Below, piece after piece: positions 23,545 to 34,699 of a stretch of DNA of 64,000 nucleotides. The notes under the pieces were generated by a model that saw only the letters and a list, made by a program, of their open reading frames with translations, did not search any database and had not been told where the DNA came from. Source of the stretch: Amaurobius ferox (taxonomy: Eukaryota; Arthropoda; Arachnida; Araneae; Amaurobiidae); assembly GCA_951213105.1 (NCBI GenBank), contig OX578148.1:144218043-144282042 (forward strand), given 5' to 3'. How positions within the stretch are numbered: position 1 is the first letter of the stretch; every line of letters starts with the position of its first letter. Made by a program: the position numbers and the translations under genes.

Positions 23545-26076
23545 TTGGACGAGTTTTTCAGTCTTTGCCCGGAAATCGAGGAACCAATCAATATTTTTTG
23601 TACAAGGATAAGGAAAGCTGTCACCAAGCTGAAAAACGTGAACCATCCCGTGGAGGACGTATACGTAGCGTTCCAAGCCATCCGGTACTTGTCAGATGTT
23701 TTTCAGAGCATCATCCAAGTCATCTACCGTTGGAGTGATAAAGAATTCAAGCTGGATAAAATTCAGAAGGAACTGTCCCAGGAGGAAGGAAGGATTAGGC
23801 AGTTGAAGAGGGATCGTGACAATAACAATGTAAGTTCCAATTCATCTGTATACTTTTCTAATGTTAACGCTAAAAGCAAAAATGTCACCAAAGTCAATAA
23901 ATCTGTTAAGGTCATAGGACCATGCTTTATTTGTAATAAAACTGGTCATTTAAAGGCAAAATGCCCAAAGTTGAAAAAGTTGACTAGCTCTAATATTATT
24001 GAAGTATTTTCAAATATTAATGTTGAAGCTAATATTGTTGATGATCCTGATAATAGGCTCAGCTGGGTGATTGACACCGCTGCTACGCGACATTTTTGTA
24101 ATGATATAAAAATGTTTTCTAAATTTAATAAATGTAAGGATACTTCTATGTCGCTAGCAGTGGGTGATATGGAAAGCCCAGTTGAGGCCATTGGATCGGT
24201 GAATATGCATGTTAAATTTAAGGATCATGTAAATAATATTGTATTGCATAATGTTATGTATTCACCAAAATTACGGCGTAACTTGTTGGCCGTATCTGTA
24301 TTAGAAGAGCAGGGCTATTCTTTTAGTGCAGCCAAAGGTATTCTATGGTTTAAGACTCCTGAGGGAGAAAATTTCTTTTACGCTAAACGTAAAGAAGGGC
24401 TTTATTTCTTAAAACCGCAGTACTCAACTAAAAGTTTAAATAGTAGTGTTGAGGGCCGTAAAGGAGATCAGGATAGGGACAAAAATTCTAAACAGGTTAG
24501 AAAAACCCCTGTAACAAATAGTCAAAGTCAAAGCAAAATTAGGCCTAACTTGAATAAAAGGAAAAACAAATCTGATTTAAAATCAAAGTCAAATAAAATT
24601 AGTGGTTCAACAGTTGAAATACTGAATAAAACTGAATTATGGCATAGAAGATATGGCCATATTAACTCAGACTACTTGCACCAAACAAGTAAAGTTTCCG
24701 CAGCAAACGGACTCCCAAAATTAAAATATGCAAAAGTAAATTGCATTCATTGCAAACTTGCAAAATCTAAGAGAGTTTCGTACAAACCAATAGGCAGGAT
24801 TAGATCTACAGAACCTTTGCAATTACTGCACATGGACGTTTATGGTCCAATGCCTGTAGCTTCATTGGGGGGAAACAAATATTTTTTGACTATTACAGAT
24901 GATTTTAGCCGCAAGGTGTTTGTTTTTATTCTAAAACAAAAATCAGATGTGTTTAAGGTTTTTCAGGATTTTCAAGCTTGTCAGGAGAGACAATTAGGCA
25001 AAAAGATTTTGTGCATCCGTACTGATAACGGCATGGAATTTTGTCACGGTCAATTTAAAGTTTTTTTGAAAAAGTTAGGGATTAAGCATGAACGATCTAA
25101 CACATATACACCCGAACAAAACGGGGTATCTAAAAGATTCAACCTGACAGCGTTAGATTGTGTCAAGGCAATGCTTAATCAAAGTAAAGTTGGTGACAAA
25201 ATGTGGGCAGAGGCAATCCTATGTTTTACTTATACAAAGAACAGGATTTGCCATAAATTTAAAGTTAAAACTCCACACGAATTGTATTATGGGAAGAAGC
25301 CTGCTGTATCCCATCTCAGGATTTTTGGATGTAAAGCTTATGCTGGTATAGCAAAACAGCTTAGGAAGAAGCTAGACCTAAGAGCTCAACAGGGAGTTAT
25401 GGTAGGATATGTGGAAAATACCAGGGGCTATAGAATTCTTCTTGCGAAAGAAAGGAAAGTAATAGAAATAAGCAATGTCTGTTTTGAGGAGATGGAAGCA
25501 GCGGAAGGCGTCCTGGACCCTATTCGACCTAGAAACTTCACCCAAAGGAAATCGGGTTTTACTCGATCATCAGATTCAGGATCTGGATGTTTGGATAGTG
25601 AGTCGGAGGAAGAAGCAGGTGAGAGCCATGACATTAGTCATACTAGTGAGGAAGAGGACTCTCCTGCTGATTCCGGTCTGACCCCCTGTTCAAACATCGA
25701 CTGGGAAAGGAAAGTCGTACCCAGGCCTGATGGAACTCGAACTGATGTTTACTACTCAGTGAAGGGTGATAAACGAAGACTGAGAAGTCATAATGATGTT
25801 AAGAAATTCTGTGTTACGGCTAACATGCATTATGACCAAAATTTGTTTAACTTCAGAGAAAAGAAAGATATCAAATCCAGGCCAGAAGCAAGCAACATAG
25901 AAATAATAGGTGATATTGATCATGCAGTTTCTTTACTAAAGGAAGAATTTGATATCAAAACTCTAGGGAAGGTACAAAAACTGTTAGGTGTGGAATTTAC
26001 TGAAATCAATAACAAAATTTTTATACATTTAAGGCAGTATATTGATAAGATTTGCCAAATGTTTAAGCAATTTTAA
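23545..26076 (+). CDS. gag-pol: A2 Gag-protease-integrase frame lacking RT
   Basis: 843 codons open without a stop, continuing gag after A3. Contains LLDEFFSLCPE, the CCHC knuckle CFICNKTGHLKAKC (about residue 126), protease WVIDTAATRHFCN (about 172), pre-integrase LWHRRYGHINSDYLHQT (about 365), and integrase LLHMDVYGPM and RTDNGMEFC (about 493). It then reads EQNGVSKRFN, where the catalytic Glu of copia integrases is replaced by Lys. Near 25906 SNIEI jumps directly to GDIDHAVSLLKEE, deleting the RT catalytic region. After ICQMFKQF a second deletion removes the RNase H. The long open frame is unusual among its decayed neighbours. Confidence 0.8.
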   Translation: MDEFFSLCPEIEEPINIFCTRIRKAVTKLKNVNHPVEDVYVAFQAIRYLSDVFQSIIQVIYRWSDKEFKLDKIQKELSQEEGRIRQLKRDRDNNNVSSNSSVYFSNVNAKSKNVTKVNKSVKVIGPCFICNKTGHLKAKCPKLKKLTSSNIIEVFSNINVEANIVDDPDNRLSWVIDTAATRHFCNDIKMFSKFNKCKDTSMSLAVGDMESPVEAIGSVNMHVKFKDHVNNIVLHNVMYSPKLRRNLLAVSVLEEQGYSFSAAKGILWFKTPEGENFFYAKRKEGLYFLKPQYSTKSLNSSVEGRKGDQDRDKNSKQVRKTPVTNSQSQSKIRPNLNKRKNKSDLKSKSNKISGSTVEILNKTELWHRRYGHINSDYLHQTSKVSAANGLPKLKYAKVNCIHCKLAKSKRVSYKPIGRIRSTEPLQLLHMDVYGPMPVASLGGNKYFLTITDDFSRKVFVFILKQKSDVFKVFQDFQACQERQLGKKILCIRTDNGMEFCHGQFKVFLKKLGIKHERSNTYTPEQNGVSKRFNLTALDCVKAMLNQSKVGDKMWAEAILCFTYTKNRICHKFKVKTPHELYYGKKPAVSHLRIFGCKAYAGIAKQLRKKLDLRAQQGVMVGYVENTRGYRILLAKERKVIEISNVCFEEMEAAEGVLDPIRPRNFTQRKSGFTRSSDSGSGCLDSESEEEAGESHDISHTSEEEDSPADSGLTPCSNIDWERKVVPRPDGTRTDVYYSVKGDKRRLRSHNDVKKFCVTANMHYDQNLFNFREKKDIKSRPEASNIEIIGDIDHAVSLLKEEFDIKTLGKVQKLLGVEFTEINNKIFIHLRQYIDKICQMFKQF

Positions 26077-26902
26077 AATTAAAATTTATAATCAAATTTT
26101 CAAAAACAAAAATGATTAAATTTGTAACTTCTAAATTTTCTTTCTTGTACAAATATGGTAAAGGATATCGTATAACTTACTCCTCCCTCTGTGATGCAGA
26201 TACTTGTATCTAGAGTATATATATGTGTATTGTTTACAATGAACTTTTTAAAATTTTTCACATTACACTGAATGTATATATATATCCATGTTTTCAATTC
26301 CCGCATAAGACAATTATGCTTATGTGTATTACATTGTGTGTTTACTCCTTGTTATCATACACTTAGTTATGATTCTTTGATGACAAACCACTTCTTCAAA
26401 TTTACATATGAATACAATACAGAAGGAAAAAAAAAAAAGTCTTTTATTATCTGTGTCACTGCTGTTAGTATTAATTGTGTATACTGGTCTTGGACAGAGA
26501 TAATGAACAGCTATAATTGAATTTGATATTTATAGTGAAATTTTTTAATCTTAAATGTTAAATTTAATAATTATACATAAAATTTTCTACAACTTGAATT
26601 TGATATTTATAGTAAAATTTTTTAATCTTAAATGTTAAATTTAAATCGTTATACTTAAATTTCTTGAAACTTAAATTTTGATTGACTTAGATTAAAATTT
26701 TGGAACTTAGTGTTTCAATGATATCTAAAATTTTCTTTCAATGATAAACATTTTTTTTGCTCAACATGAAAGTGATATATATACTTTATGTTTTTGCTGG
26801 ATACTAAAAAACTTGACATTTCTGCTGTTATGTTTTTTAGAGTAACTTCATTGATTGATACCACGTGCGCCGAGATTTGGGGTTTTGCATGAGGGGGCCG
26901 AT
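26077..26902 (+). repeat. A2 3' tail with subterminal repeats and polypurine tract
   Basis: AT-rich non-coding tail, about 90% alike by eye to 45836-46791 of A1. Contains about two copies of the ttgaatttgatatttatag / attttctacaactt unit and ends in the polypurine tract GCATGAGGGGGCCGAT just before the LTR. Confidence 0.75.
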
Positions 26903-27647
26903 TGTTGGAAACTTGGTTCTGTTTTCGTCGCGATTCTCGTTATCGCGGGAACGTGTCTACATTTTTAGAATGGTTTTACCGTTCTCGTGAACGACTCGTG
27001 ACGAGAACAGAACATGCCATTCATGCAAATTGCCTTCTCGCCGCGCGCGCATCCTGTTTTGCATATAGTGAGGGCGCTGCCGTCAACGGTTGAGTTCCGG
27101 AGCGTACCCATCACGGTGTATATATGATAGGACACATTTTCAGTTAGACAGACCTTCAGACTTTCTAGTAGAGGTAGTAGACCTTTAGACCGGCAGGAGT
27201 TCAGACCTTGAGAGGTAGACCTTGATCAGACAGAGAGCAGTCTGACTTGTAATGCCATGACGTGTGACCTGATGATGGTGGCTTCGTTAACGTGCACGGC
27301 ATTTGTGGTAAAGTAGCTGTTTTCTACTTACCGATGTTATAGTAACTGAACGTGTAACTGAGAGTGTGTGCCTAGTCATAAACTGTTTACAAACCTTTTT
27401 CATGAGCTTGCTAGCTCATTGTATATACTTTTGCTTTGCAACGAATGTTACAGTGATTTTGTAACCTTAAATTGTGCAATGGATCTCACAAGAATAAAAT
27501 TGTGTTTGTGTTTGACGAACTTGCTTTCTTGAAATACACTTCACTACTGCGTATCATTCTCTACTAAAATTTCTACCAGCACTTCAGAGTTATAAGGAAA
27601 TGGCCAAACACTGCAAAATTTTCTAAATGACTTTCTAGTCGCCAGCA
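26903..27647 (+). repeat. 3' LTR of A2
   Basis: TGTTGGAAAC to GTCGCCAGCA, 745 bp. It matches 14661-15413 with few differences, including a short deletion near the repeated agacctttagacc motif. Followed by TSD AGACC and the resumed P1 sequence. Confidence 0.85.
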
Positions 27648-28199
27648 AGACCAAACCAGACCATTGCCAAGAGCGCGCCAACCCTCTGTTTGGTCTATCT
27701 CTAATGGCCGCCGCGAAAACGAAACTATCGAGAGTGACAGGTCTGTATAATAGTCTGTGGTTTTTATAATAGTAAGGTTTCATAACAGCGAAGTGGTTAG
27801 GCTACCTGCAAGTGCGGTTGCGAAAACGATGTAATTTGGCTGCCGTCAAGTGCGGACGCGCATTGAGTTACCTGCAAGTGGGCTACCGTTAAATTAACCG
27901 GATACTTGTTGTCTTACAGCGGAAGATAACAAATTATATTTCGTTTACTAACATTAGACGACAGTGTTATTTAAATTATAATTCTTCAAATATATTTAAA
28001 AATGAATTACCGATAAAAGAGTCGAATTTTACGGTTTCTAGCTCCTACAAATGTATATATAGCATTAAAATAGAGCTTGAAGAATGGAGCGATTCCTCTT
28101 TTCCACTTCTATTTTTCTGAAAATAAAATATAATAATCTTTCCAAACTTTTTAAGGAACTTGACAAGAAGTATTTGATCATAAAATTGTCTAATTAATG

Positions 28200-28350
28200 G
28201 ACCTGAGTTGGAGTCCCCCCCCCCTCCCCCGGTGTGCAGGGGAACCCGGCCCGGTCAGGAAAAATTAGGTACAAAAATGAGGGGACGGGGGCCTGAAGAG
28301 GCCCCTTCCCCCCCTCGCTTTCCATGGGCCTGCATGTGTGTGCTTTATTT
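28200..28350. other. GC-rich island in left arm of M
   Basis: About 150 bp, strongly GC-rich between AT-rich flanks, with C10-T-C5 and ggcccggtcagg, gggggcctgaagaggcccc and ccatgggcctgca. Several short inverted repeats (ggcct...aggcc) are present. No open frame of note; origin unknown. Confidence 0.4.
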
Positions 28351-30139
28351 TGAAGAAAAAGAATAAGAGAAAGGTACAAGTCATATTTTACTCCTTCTCA
28401 GAAAAACGTTGGTAAAGTTGTGAAGGAAGAATATAAAATATTTAAGCAAGTACTTCTAGTGAAGGAATATGATTTAATTGCACTAAATTTATGCTTAACT
28501 TATCTTTCAGCAAATTTTCTCTTCCAATTCATAATATTATACCATTCAATTACAAGCAGCTATTCTTTTTAATATTATATATAATAATATATTCTTAAAA
28601 AAGATTTAATTATAAACTGGTTTTTCATTTTTTTAATTATTCAATACTGCATTTTTTATGTATATAATAAAGAGTAAATTATGTTTCTTTTTTTGTTATT
28701 AATTTTACTTTTTTCATAAGTGGCAAAAAGGTTTCCCATCGGTAAGTATTTAAAATGAATTCTAATATAATATTTAATAATATATTTTTCAAAATCATTT
28801 TTAAATTTGTTCTTATAATTTAATAATTTACTCTTATTTATTATATTTAATAACTTACGTTTTAAGAATTTTAAATTATTTTTTCCTGCTATTCCTTTTG
28901 TGCAATGTTTTAAATTTATCATTAAAAAAAAAAAATCCTGTTATAGATAAAAAATAATTATTTTATGACTTTTCTTTATCAAGAAAGAAAATATTTAAAA
29001 ATAAACTACTTTAAAAAATTAAAAATATACTATTTTTAGATCTCACCAATTCATATATAACATCAAAATAGATCTTGTAAAATGGAATTTTTTCCTCCTA
29101 TAGACATATTGGAGGGGGGGGGGGGCTTTGATTTTATTGAAATTATTTTCATTATTACATGTTAGCTGGAATAATATGTCCAATGACGTTTTAAAGTATT
29201 TATTCTTATATTACAGCTACAGTTCCCAGGTAACACACATACGGTATTATAACTGTTGTTAAACCGTTTATACGTTATATTTTCGTATGTGTTATACGAT
29301 AAATGGTAATATATCGGTTATAATGCCGTTATGAGTAAACGGTATATAAAAATACCGTATATCATACGTATGAATTACCGTGTATGAACATACTGTATGT
29401 AGAAATACCGTTTTAAATACGTATGTATTACTGTTTATTTTACATTAAAATAACCATTTTTATTACATTAAAAATACCAATTTATCATACATAAAAATAA
29501 CCATTAACGCTCCCCCCCTGCTCAAATCCTCTTTCAGCTTTGTTCTCGAACCCTTTTCCCGAAGGCATTTTCATGTATTACCGTTTATCATACATTATAA
29601 ATACCGTTTATCATACGTTATAAATACTGTTTATATTACATTAAAATTACCATTTTTCATACGTAAAAATAACCATTCCACCTCCCTCCCCTTGGGACTT
29701 CTTGCTAATCCCCTATCAGCTTTGTCCTCCAACACAGGTGGTCAGGGATCTCCCTTCTTGTTTATTTTCATCCTCCCAAGTTCTAACCTCGGTGATCGGA
29801 CGTGACGTCACGCAGTTCTGGAAGCTTCCAGAACGGACTCATTTCTACCTCAGCGGACGAAGCCATAAGCTCTGTGAATCTGGCAACACTGAGTGCAGTT
29901 AGAGTTATTCTTTGTTGCCCGCCGTGTTTGTAGGTTGGTATCTTGATCTTTCTGTGTTAGCTTAACACGTTGCTTAATTTATATATTTTAACTTATTTAA
30001 TTATATTTAGCTTTAACTTTTATTTTATTTTATATATCGTCCTAGCTTTATTTTATCTATATATTACTTTTAGCATTAGATATTGCAAACGGGAAAAGTG
30101 CATGTTTTCAGCATCGTTGTTGTGCATCCATGCTCACAT

Positions 30140-30560
30140 TTAATACTGTCTAAGCGGAGATTAAATGAAAACGTGGTTCGAGATTGCATTTGTTGTCATG
30201 CATGAATGTTTATTTCAAATCTTGTAAAATCATAAATAATTCTTTTACATGTTTTTATGTATTTTAGACTTAAGACAGTATACTTAAACTAAATGAAAGT
30301 TGCTTCATTTATAACCTACCTGCAAGTAAATATACTTATTTAGTATTGGTTAGTGTTTATAATAAAATAAATTTAATCTATATAATAGTAAATAAAGCAA
30401 CTTTCATTTAGTGTAATTATACATGTCTAAAACTAAAATCTATGAAAAACATGTAAAAGAATAATTTGATTTTACAGGATTTGAAATAAACATGCATGCA
30501 TAACAAATGCAATATGACCACGTTTTCATTTATTCTCTGCTTAGACAGTGTTAAATATTA
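30140..30560. repeat. Foldback repeat, arms about 175 bp
   Basis: The left arm (about 30140-30320: ctgtctaagcggagattaaa, aatgaaaacgtgg, tttcaaatcttgtaaaatca, ctaaatgaaagttgctt) returns reverse complemented at about 30385-30560. The spacer is about 65 bp. It has the form of a foldback MITE; no coding. Confidence 0.65.
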
Positions 30561-30624
30561 AAATTATTTTATTCATTTAAAGTATAAATTTTTTATAATT
30601 AATTTAATGTTATTTGCAGAAATA

Positions 30625-31070
30625 AAAAAATATACTAGGAAAAAATTTTAAAATAATACGCTACTTAGAAAAAGTTGATACAAGAGTGAAATGTTAAAAA
30701 ACACAATACTAAATTAAAACAAATTTGATACTTGGAAGAAATTTTTGGAAGAAGTAATAAAAGCCTTAAAAGAAAATAAACATGATACTTAGAAATAAAA
30801 ACACACATAATTCTTAGAATTTTTTTAAAAACACTATACGCAAAATTATATTTCATAATGTAGTAATTATAATTTTTCAATTTTTAGAAATTAGAATTAA
30901 AAATATACTTAAAAAAAGAAATATAATTAGTCAAAAAAATTCTAATTCATTTTATAGCAGTTTGTGTTCTGTGCATCTAGAAACATGTTCTATTTGTGCT
31001 TTGTGCCCTTACCCACTCTGTTCACTCTTAAAAATCATTACAGTCGTATTGATACCACCGTTGATTTTTT
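30625..31070 (+). repeat. Direct duplication, copy 1 (partner 34700-35125)
   Basis: Shares agtgaaatgttaaaaaacac, aaaattatatttcataatgta, agtttgtgttctgtg and ttcactcttaaaaatcat with 34700-35125, in the same order and orientation, about 4.1 kb apart. Copy 1 runs straight into the hAT relic; copy 2 does not. A third partial copy (gattataatttttgcaat) follows the Merlin element at 37700. Confidence 0.65.
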
Positions 31071-31077
31071 AAAGGTA

Positions 31078-31280
31078 ATATTTCTATTTTGTGCCATACT
31101 TGCAAAGATAACAAGAAAGTACTTGTCTGCACCAGCTAGCAGCGTTGATAGTGAACGTTTATTTTCAGAAAGAAGCAGGGAATGTTTATGAACCAAAACG
31201 TAATAGGCTGCAACCTGAAAATGCAGAACGCCTATTGTTCCTGTACCATAACTTATCTCTATTAAACTTTGATTACAAAG
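31078..31280 (+). pseudogene. hAT transposase C-terminal (dimerisation) relic
   Basis: Encodes RKYLSAPASSVDSERLFSE and, after a small insertion that shifts the frame near 31170, AGNVYEPKRNRLQPENAERL and LLFLYHNLSLL. This matches the hAT C-terminal dimerisation motif (SxxSERxFSxAGxxxxxxRxxLxPxxxxxLLFLxxN). The rest of the transposase is absent. A strong match to a short, well-conserved motif. Confidence 0.7.
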
Positions 31281-31370
31281 AAAAATTAGTTTGTTTTTAA
31301 ACAATATTTCATATGGTGTAAAACTTAAGAAATTAAAATACTGTAAAATTGAATATTCATCCAAGGATCA

Positions 31371-32060
31371 TTCCGTGTCAAATCAACCAATGATCTGAAC
31401 CTTGGCATCATGGAAAATGATAATTTTTGGTACAATGGTAGTACCCGTGAAGCTGACAAAAACTGTAAAGTATTAGATTTTTTGGGCTCTTAGTTTTCAG
31501 TTATTGACATTGCCAAATTTGGCAGATTTCGCTTTTTTGAAAGTTTTGAAATCTGAAGTTTTTAAACAGCTGTAGATCAAAAACTATTTGACCTAGAGAT
31601 CTCAAATTGGTGTCATTTTTTTTTTTGCTTTTAATGAGTCTTAATTTGATATATGACTATGCTATTTCAAATTTGAATTTTTTGAAAAATTTTTTTTTTA
31701 GATTTTCTAAAAACAATTTCTCTTTTAGTTTGTAATTATTTTAGAAACTCCAATTTAAAAAAAGAGTTAAATACCATAATCACGTTATATATTAAATTAA
31801 GGCCCACCGAAAGCAAAAGACGGCACCAATTTGAGCTCTCTTGGTCAAATAGTTTTTGATCTACAACTGTTTAAAGATTTCAAAACTTTGCCAGATTTGG
31901 CTTTTTTAAAAAAAAGTGAATAACTGAAAATCTAGGAGCCCCAAAAATCTGAAATTTTACAGTTTTTATAAACTTTACTAGTACTATCACTATACCAAAA
32001 ATGATCAATTTTTTAGGTATCAAGGTTCAAACCATTAATTGATTTGACACAGAATGACAT
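31371..32060. repeat. Inverted repeat, CATTCCGTGTCAAATCAA ends
   Basis: The left arm begins cattccgtgtcaaatcaa; the right arm ends with its near reverse complement ttgatttgacacagaatg. Shared words include tttttgatctac, agatttcaaaactttg and gaaattttacagtttt. Arms are about 320 bp with an AT-rich centre near 31700-31745. It looks like a non-autonomous foldback element. A second, truncated copy starts at 33573. Confidence 0.65.
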
Positions 32061-32519
32061 ACATTTAGTACATAACTCACTAACCAGTTGTTTCAAACAT
32101 TCAGCCCTTTTTTTTTTACTAGTTGTCCATATAAAAACAACTGCCCAGTTTGTATGCCATTTTCGAAAAATTTCGCCAAGTATTATGCTGTACAAGTAAC
32201 CGCTAAATAAAGGTTGCCATGTGTCCATTTGATTCCGTATAAAAGCAAAAACGCAGAGTTTGTGCTCCATTTTGGACAAATGTCGCCAAGAATATTATAT
32301 ACATTTAACTATATTGTTTTCTATTTTAATGACATTCTTTTGACATTGCTGAATTGACATTTATTATTCAATGGCTGTGGCTTGTTACAGTGTAGTTATT
32401 GCATATCTTTAATGATATTTGTCATTGTGAGCAATTTGCAATGCCCATATTTAAGAACATCAGTTTAGACTATTTCTTTTTATATTTACAATTATAATTA
32501 CAAAACGTTACTTTTTTCA

Positions 32520-32900
32520 AGAACTTTTAAAATAAGTTCTTCTCCAAACTGAGTGAAGCTAATTTCATTTCTTCCTTGCTCACAGTACAAACTCTCCCAG
32601 TTGCAGTAACAGGCTCTACGTTTTGCAAAATGGTCTCACCTGGCACATTCAATACGTCGCTCGGTTGAGGATGAAAGTAAAAGAAGGTCCCTTAGTATGT
32701 AGAAAGCTTACTTTGTAGTCGCTCGTAACATTATTATTCTTCTCAAGAATACATGCAAGTCACCAAGATCCCTTATAGACTATATAGTGCCAAATCCAGA
32801 TTCAATTTTTGCTAAATTAGTTGGTGTAATATAGTCTAATGCTGTCACATGTTCAGTAAACCAGTGTTCACTACAGTAATAATGCTTAACAAGAAACCGA
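32520..32900 (-). pseudogene. Unassigned coding relic, inverted copy
   Basis: The minus strand repeats the 33010-33400 relic: YCSEHWFTEHVTALDYITPT, AKIESGF and, in shifted frames, SDYKVSFLHTKGPS, then DVLNVPGETILQNVEPVTAT, then SKEEMKLASLSLEKNLF and a stop near 32525. This copy gives the original C-terminus, while the plus copy gives the N-terminal side, so the two are complementary. I cannot name the family. Confidence 0.45.
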
Positions 32901-32940
32901 TTTTCAGAAATTGGGTAAAAAGAATGACATTTTTTAGTAC

Positions 32941-33400
32941 AGCACAGTTGATGAGTATGAAGAAGTTAAAGAAATACTGTCGCCACGGTTGAATGACTTT
33001 AAGGCAACTCAAAAACTTCATTCTTTTTACCCAATTTCTGAAAATATACTTCTTGTTAAGCATAATTACTGTAGTGAACACCAGTTTACTGAACGTGTGA
33101 CAGCATTAGACTATATTACACCAACTAATTAAGCAAAAATTGAATCTGGATTTGTCACTATACTCTATAAAGGATCTTGGTAGCTTGCATGTATTCTTGA
33201 GAAGAATAATGTTCCGAGCGACTATAAAGTAAGCTTCCTACATCCTAAAGGACCTTCTCCTTCTTTCTTTTATCCTCAACCAGTGACGTATTGAATGTTT
33301 GAATGTGCCAGGTGAGGACCATTTTGCAAAAAGTAGAGCCTGATACTGCAACTGGGAGAGTTTGTACTCTTGAGCAAGGAAGAGATGAGAAGAGATGAAA
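32941..33400 (+). pseudogene. Unassigned coding relic, plus-strand copy
   Basis: An almost open frame of 120 codons in very AT-rich DNA: STVDEYEEVKEILSPRLNDF, then KLHSFYPISENILLVKHNYC, FTERVTALDYITPTN-stop, AKIESGFVTILYKGSW-stop, then SDYKVSFLHPKGPSPSFFYP. After a frameshift, VEPDTATGRVCTLEQGRDEK follows. The pattern of a Trp-ending LYKGSW followed by FLHPKGPSPSF resembles uncharacterised proteins that I associate with repeat-rich animal genomes; this is memory, not a search. Probably the coding remnant of a DNA transposon. Confidence 0.45.
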
Positions 33401-33572
33401 TTGTCTTCACTCAGTTTGGAGGAGTACTTATATTGATTGTAAATACAAAATTAAATTTTGAGTGACATATGTGAAATATTAAGTGTGTAGCAAATTGTTA
33501 AAATTGAAAAGAACATATGTGGGCTGAATGTTTGAAACAACTGGTTAATGAGTTATGTACTAAGTATATGTC

Positions 33573-34445
33573 ATTCCGTGTCAAATCAATTAATGGTTTG
33601 AACCTCAGAAATTGATCATTTTACAGTCATGGTACAGTGATAGTACCAGGAAAGTTTACAAAAACTGTAAAATTTCAGATTTTGGGGGCTCTTAGATTTT
33701 CAGTTATTTACTTTTTTAAAAAAGCCAAAGCTGGCAAAGTTTAGAAATCTTTAAACAGTTGTAAATAAAAAAATATTTTACACAGAGAGCTCAATTTAGT
33801 TCTTTTGTTTTCGATGAACATTAATTTGATTTTTTTTTTTTTTTCTTCTTTTAGAAAATCAAAAAAAAAAAAAAAAAAAATCTGATTTCTTTTAAAAATA
33901 TATATATTTTAAAGACATTAAGGGACTATTTGTGTGCCAAATTTCATAGTCGGTCGTTAAGGGGTTCATATGGAAAATAAATTTTTTGTAATTTAGCTAA
34001 TTTCACTTATAGTTTAATACAAAAAAAAAATAATTTTCATAGGAACCCATTGGCTTCCCATTGTGAAACTTGGCATACAAGTAATCCATAAAGCATATAT
34101 TTTTTTCAAAAAAACTGAAAAGAGTGTTTTTGAGATTTAAAAAAAATTTTTTTTTTGAAGTAATCCATAAAGCATATATTTTTTTCCAAAAAATTGAAAA
34201 GAGTGTTTTTGAGATTTAAAAAAATATTTTTTTTTGAAGCTTTTCAAAAAATTCAGTAGCGTAGTCATGTTTTATATCAAATTAAGACTCATTAAAAGCA
34301 AAAGAAAATTATAATAATTTGAGCTCTCTAGGTTAAATAGTTTTTGATCTACAGCTGTTTAAAGATTTCAAAACTTTGGCAGATTTCGCTTTTTTGAAAG
34401 TCAATAACTGAAAAATTAAGAGCCCAAAAAATCTGAAATTTTGCA
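33573..34445. repeat. Second copy of the CATTCCGTGTC inverted repeat, eroded
   Basis: Begins cattccgtgtcaaatcaatt, shares gtacagtgatagtaccagg and the later tttttgatctacagctgttt / caaaactttggcagatttcg with 31371-32060. Its right arm stops at ctgaaattttgca near 34445, short of the terminal sequence. The centre carries a duplicated gtaatccataaagcatat...gagtgtttttgagattt unit (34080-34240). Confidence 0.55.
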
Positions 34446-34699
34446 TCTTTTGTTGTCTTGATAATTACAATAAATAAACACTTTTCAACTATGTTGTAAA
34501 GTGTTAAAAAGGAAAAGATATCATTATGAACAAGAGTACATTTTGAAATTGACACTGAAAAAAAATGTGAAAACATGAATAATAGTCGAATTTTCATAAA
34601 AAAAAAAAAAAAATCGTACAGAAAAGTATTATTTATAAGCATTTAAAAAATGATATTTCGATATAATTTTTTTAAATACATGTTAAAGAATTATATATA

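Larger units (their letters stand above)
14661..27647 (+). mobile_element. A2: family A copia inside P1, carrying A3
   Basis: 5' LTR 14661-15413, 3' LTR 26903-27647, flanked by AGACC (14656-14660 and 27648-27652). Gag is cut by A3 (15890-23539) and resumes at 23545 in an uninterrupted 843-codon frame. Compared with A1 and A3, two internal deletions remove the reverse transcriptase core and the RNase H. Without A3 it would be about 5.3 kb. It can be at best a non-autonomous element. Confidence 0.85.
10942..27759 (-). mobile_element. P1: P-superfamily transposon interrupted by A2
   Basis: Ends CACAGAATACTATATTCAG (left) and, reading inward from the right, CACAGACTATTATACAGACC. They share CACAGA followed by a TA-rich stretch as an imperfect TIR. 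Identical 8-bp flanks GTTTTTAT (10934-10941 and 27760-27767) match the TSD size of P elements. Removing A2 and one AGACC leaves about 3.83 kb. Only the C-terminal third of a P/THAP9-type transposase is recognisable (12526-13534), so the copy is internally deleted on its 5' (right) side. P2 is a shorter relative. Confidence 0.75.
32063..33575. repeat. Large palindrome carrying an unassigned coding relic
   Basis: Left arm 32063-32930, right arm 33010-33575. Matching blocks include acataactcactaaccagttg / caactggttaatgagttatg and ttttacccaatttctgaaaa on both sides. The left arm has about 300 bp extra (32130-32520), with a repeated gccattttcgaaaaatttcgcc-like unit. Each arm encodes the same C-terminal protein relic in opposite directions. 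Confidence 0.65.

Noticed and set aside
28656..28922. 88-codon Lys/Asn-rich minus-strand frame
   Set aside because: Composition follows the AT-rich DNA; no motif or supporting signal.
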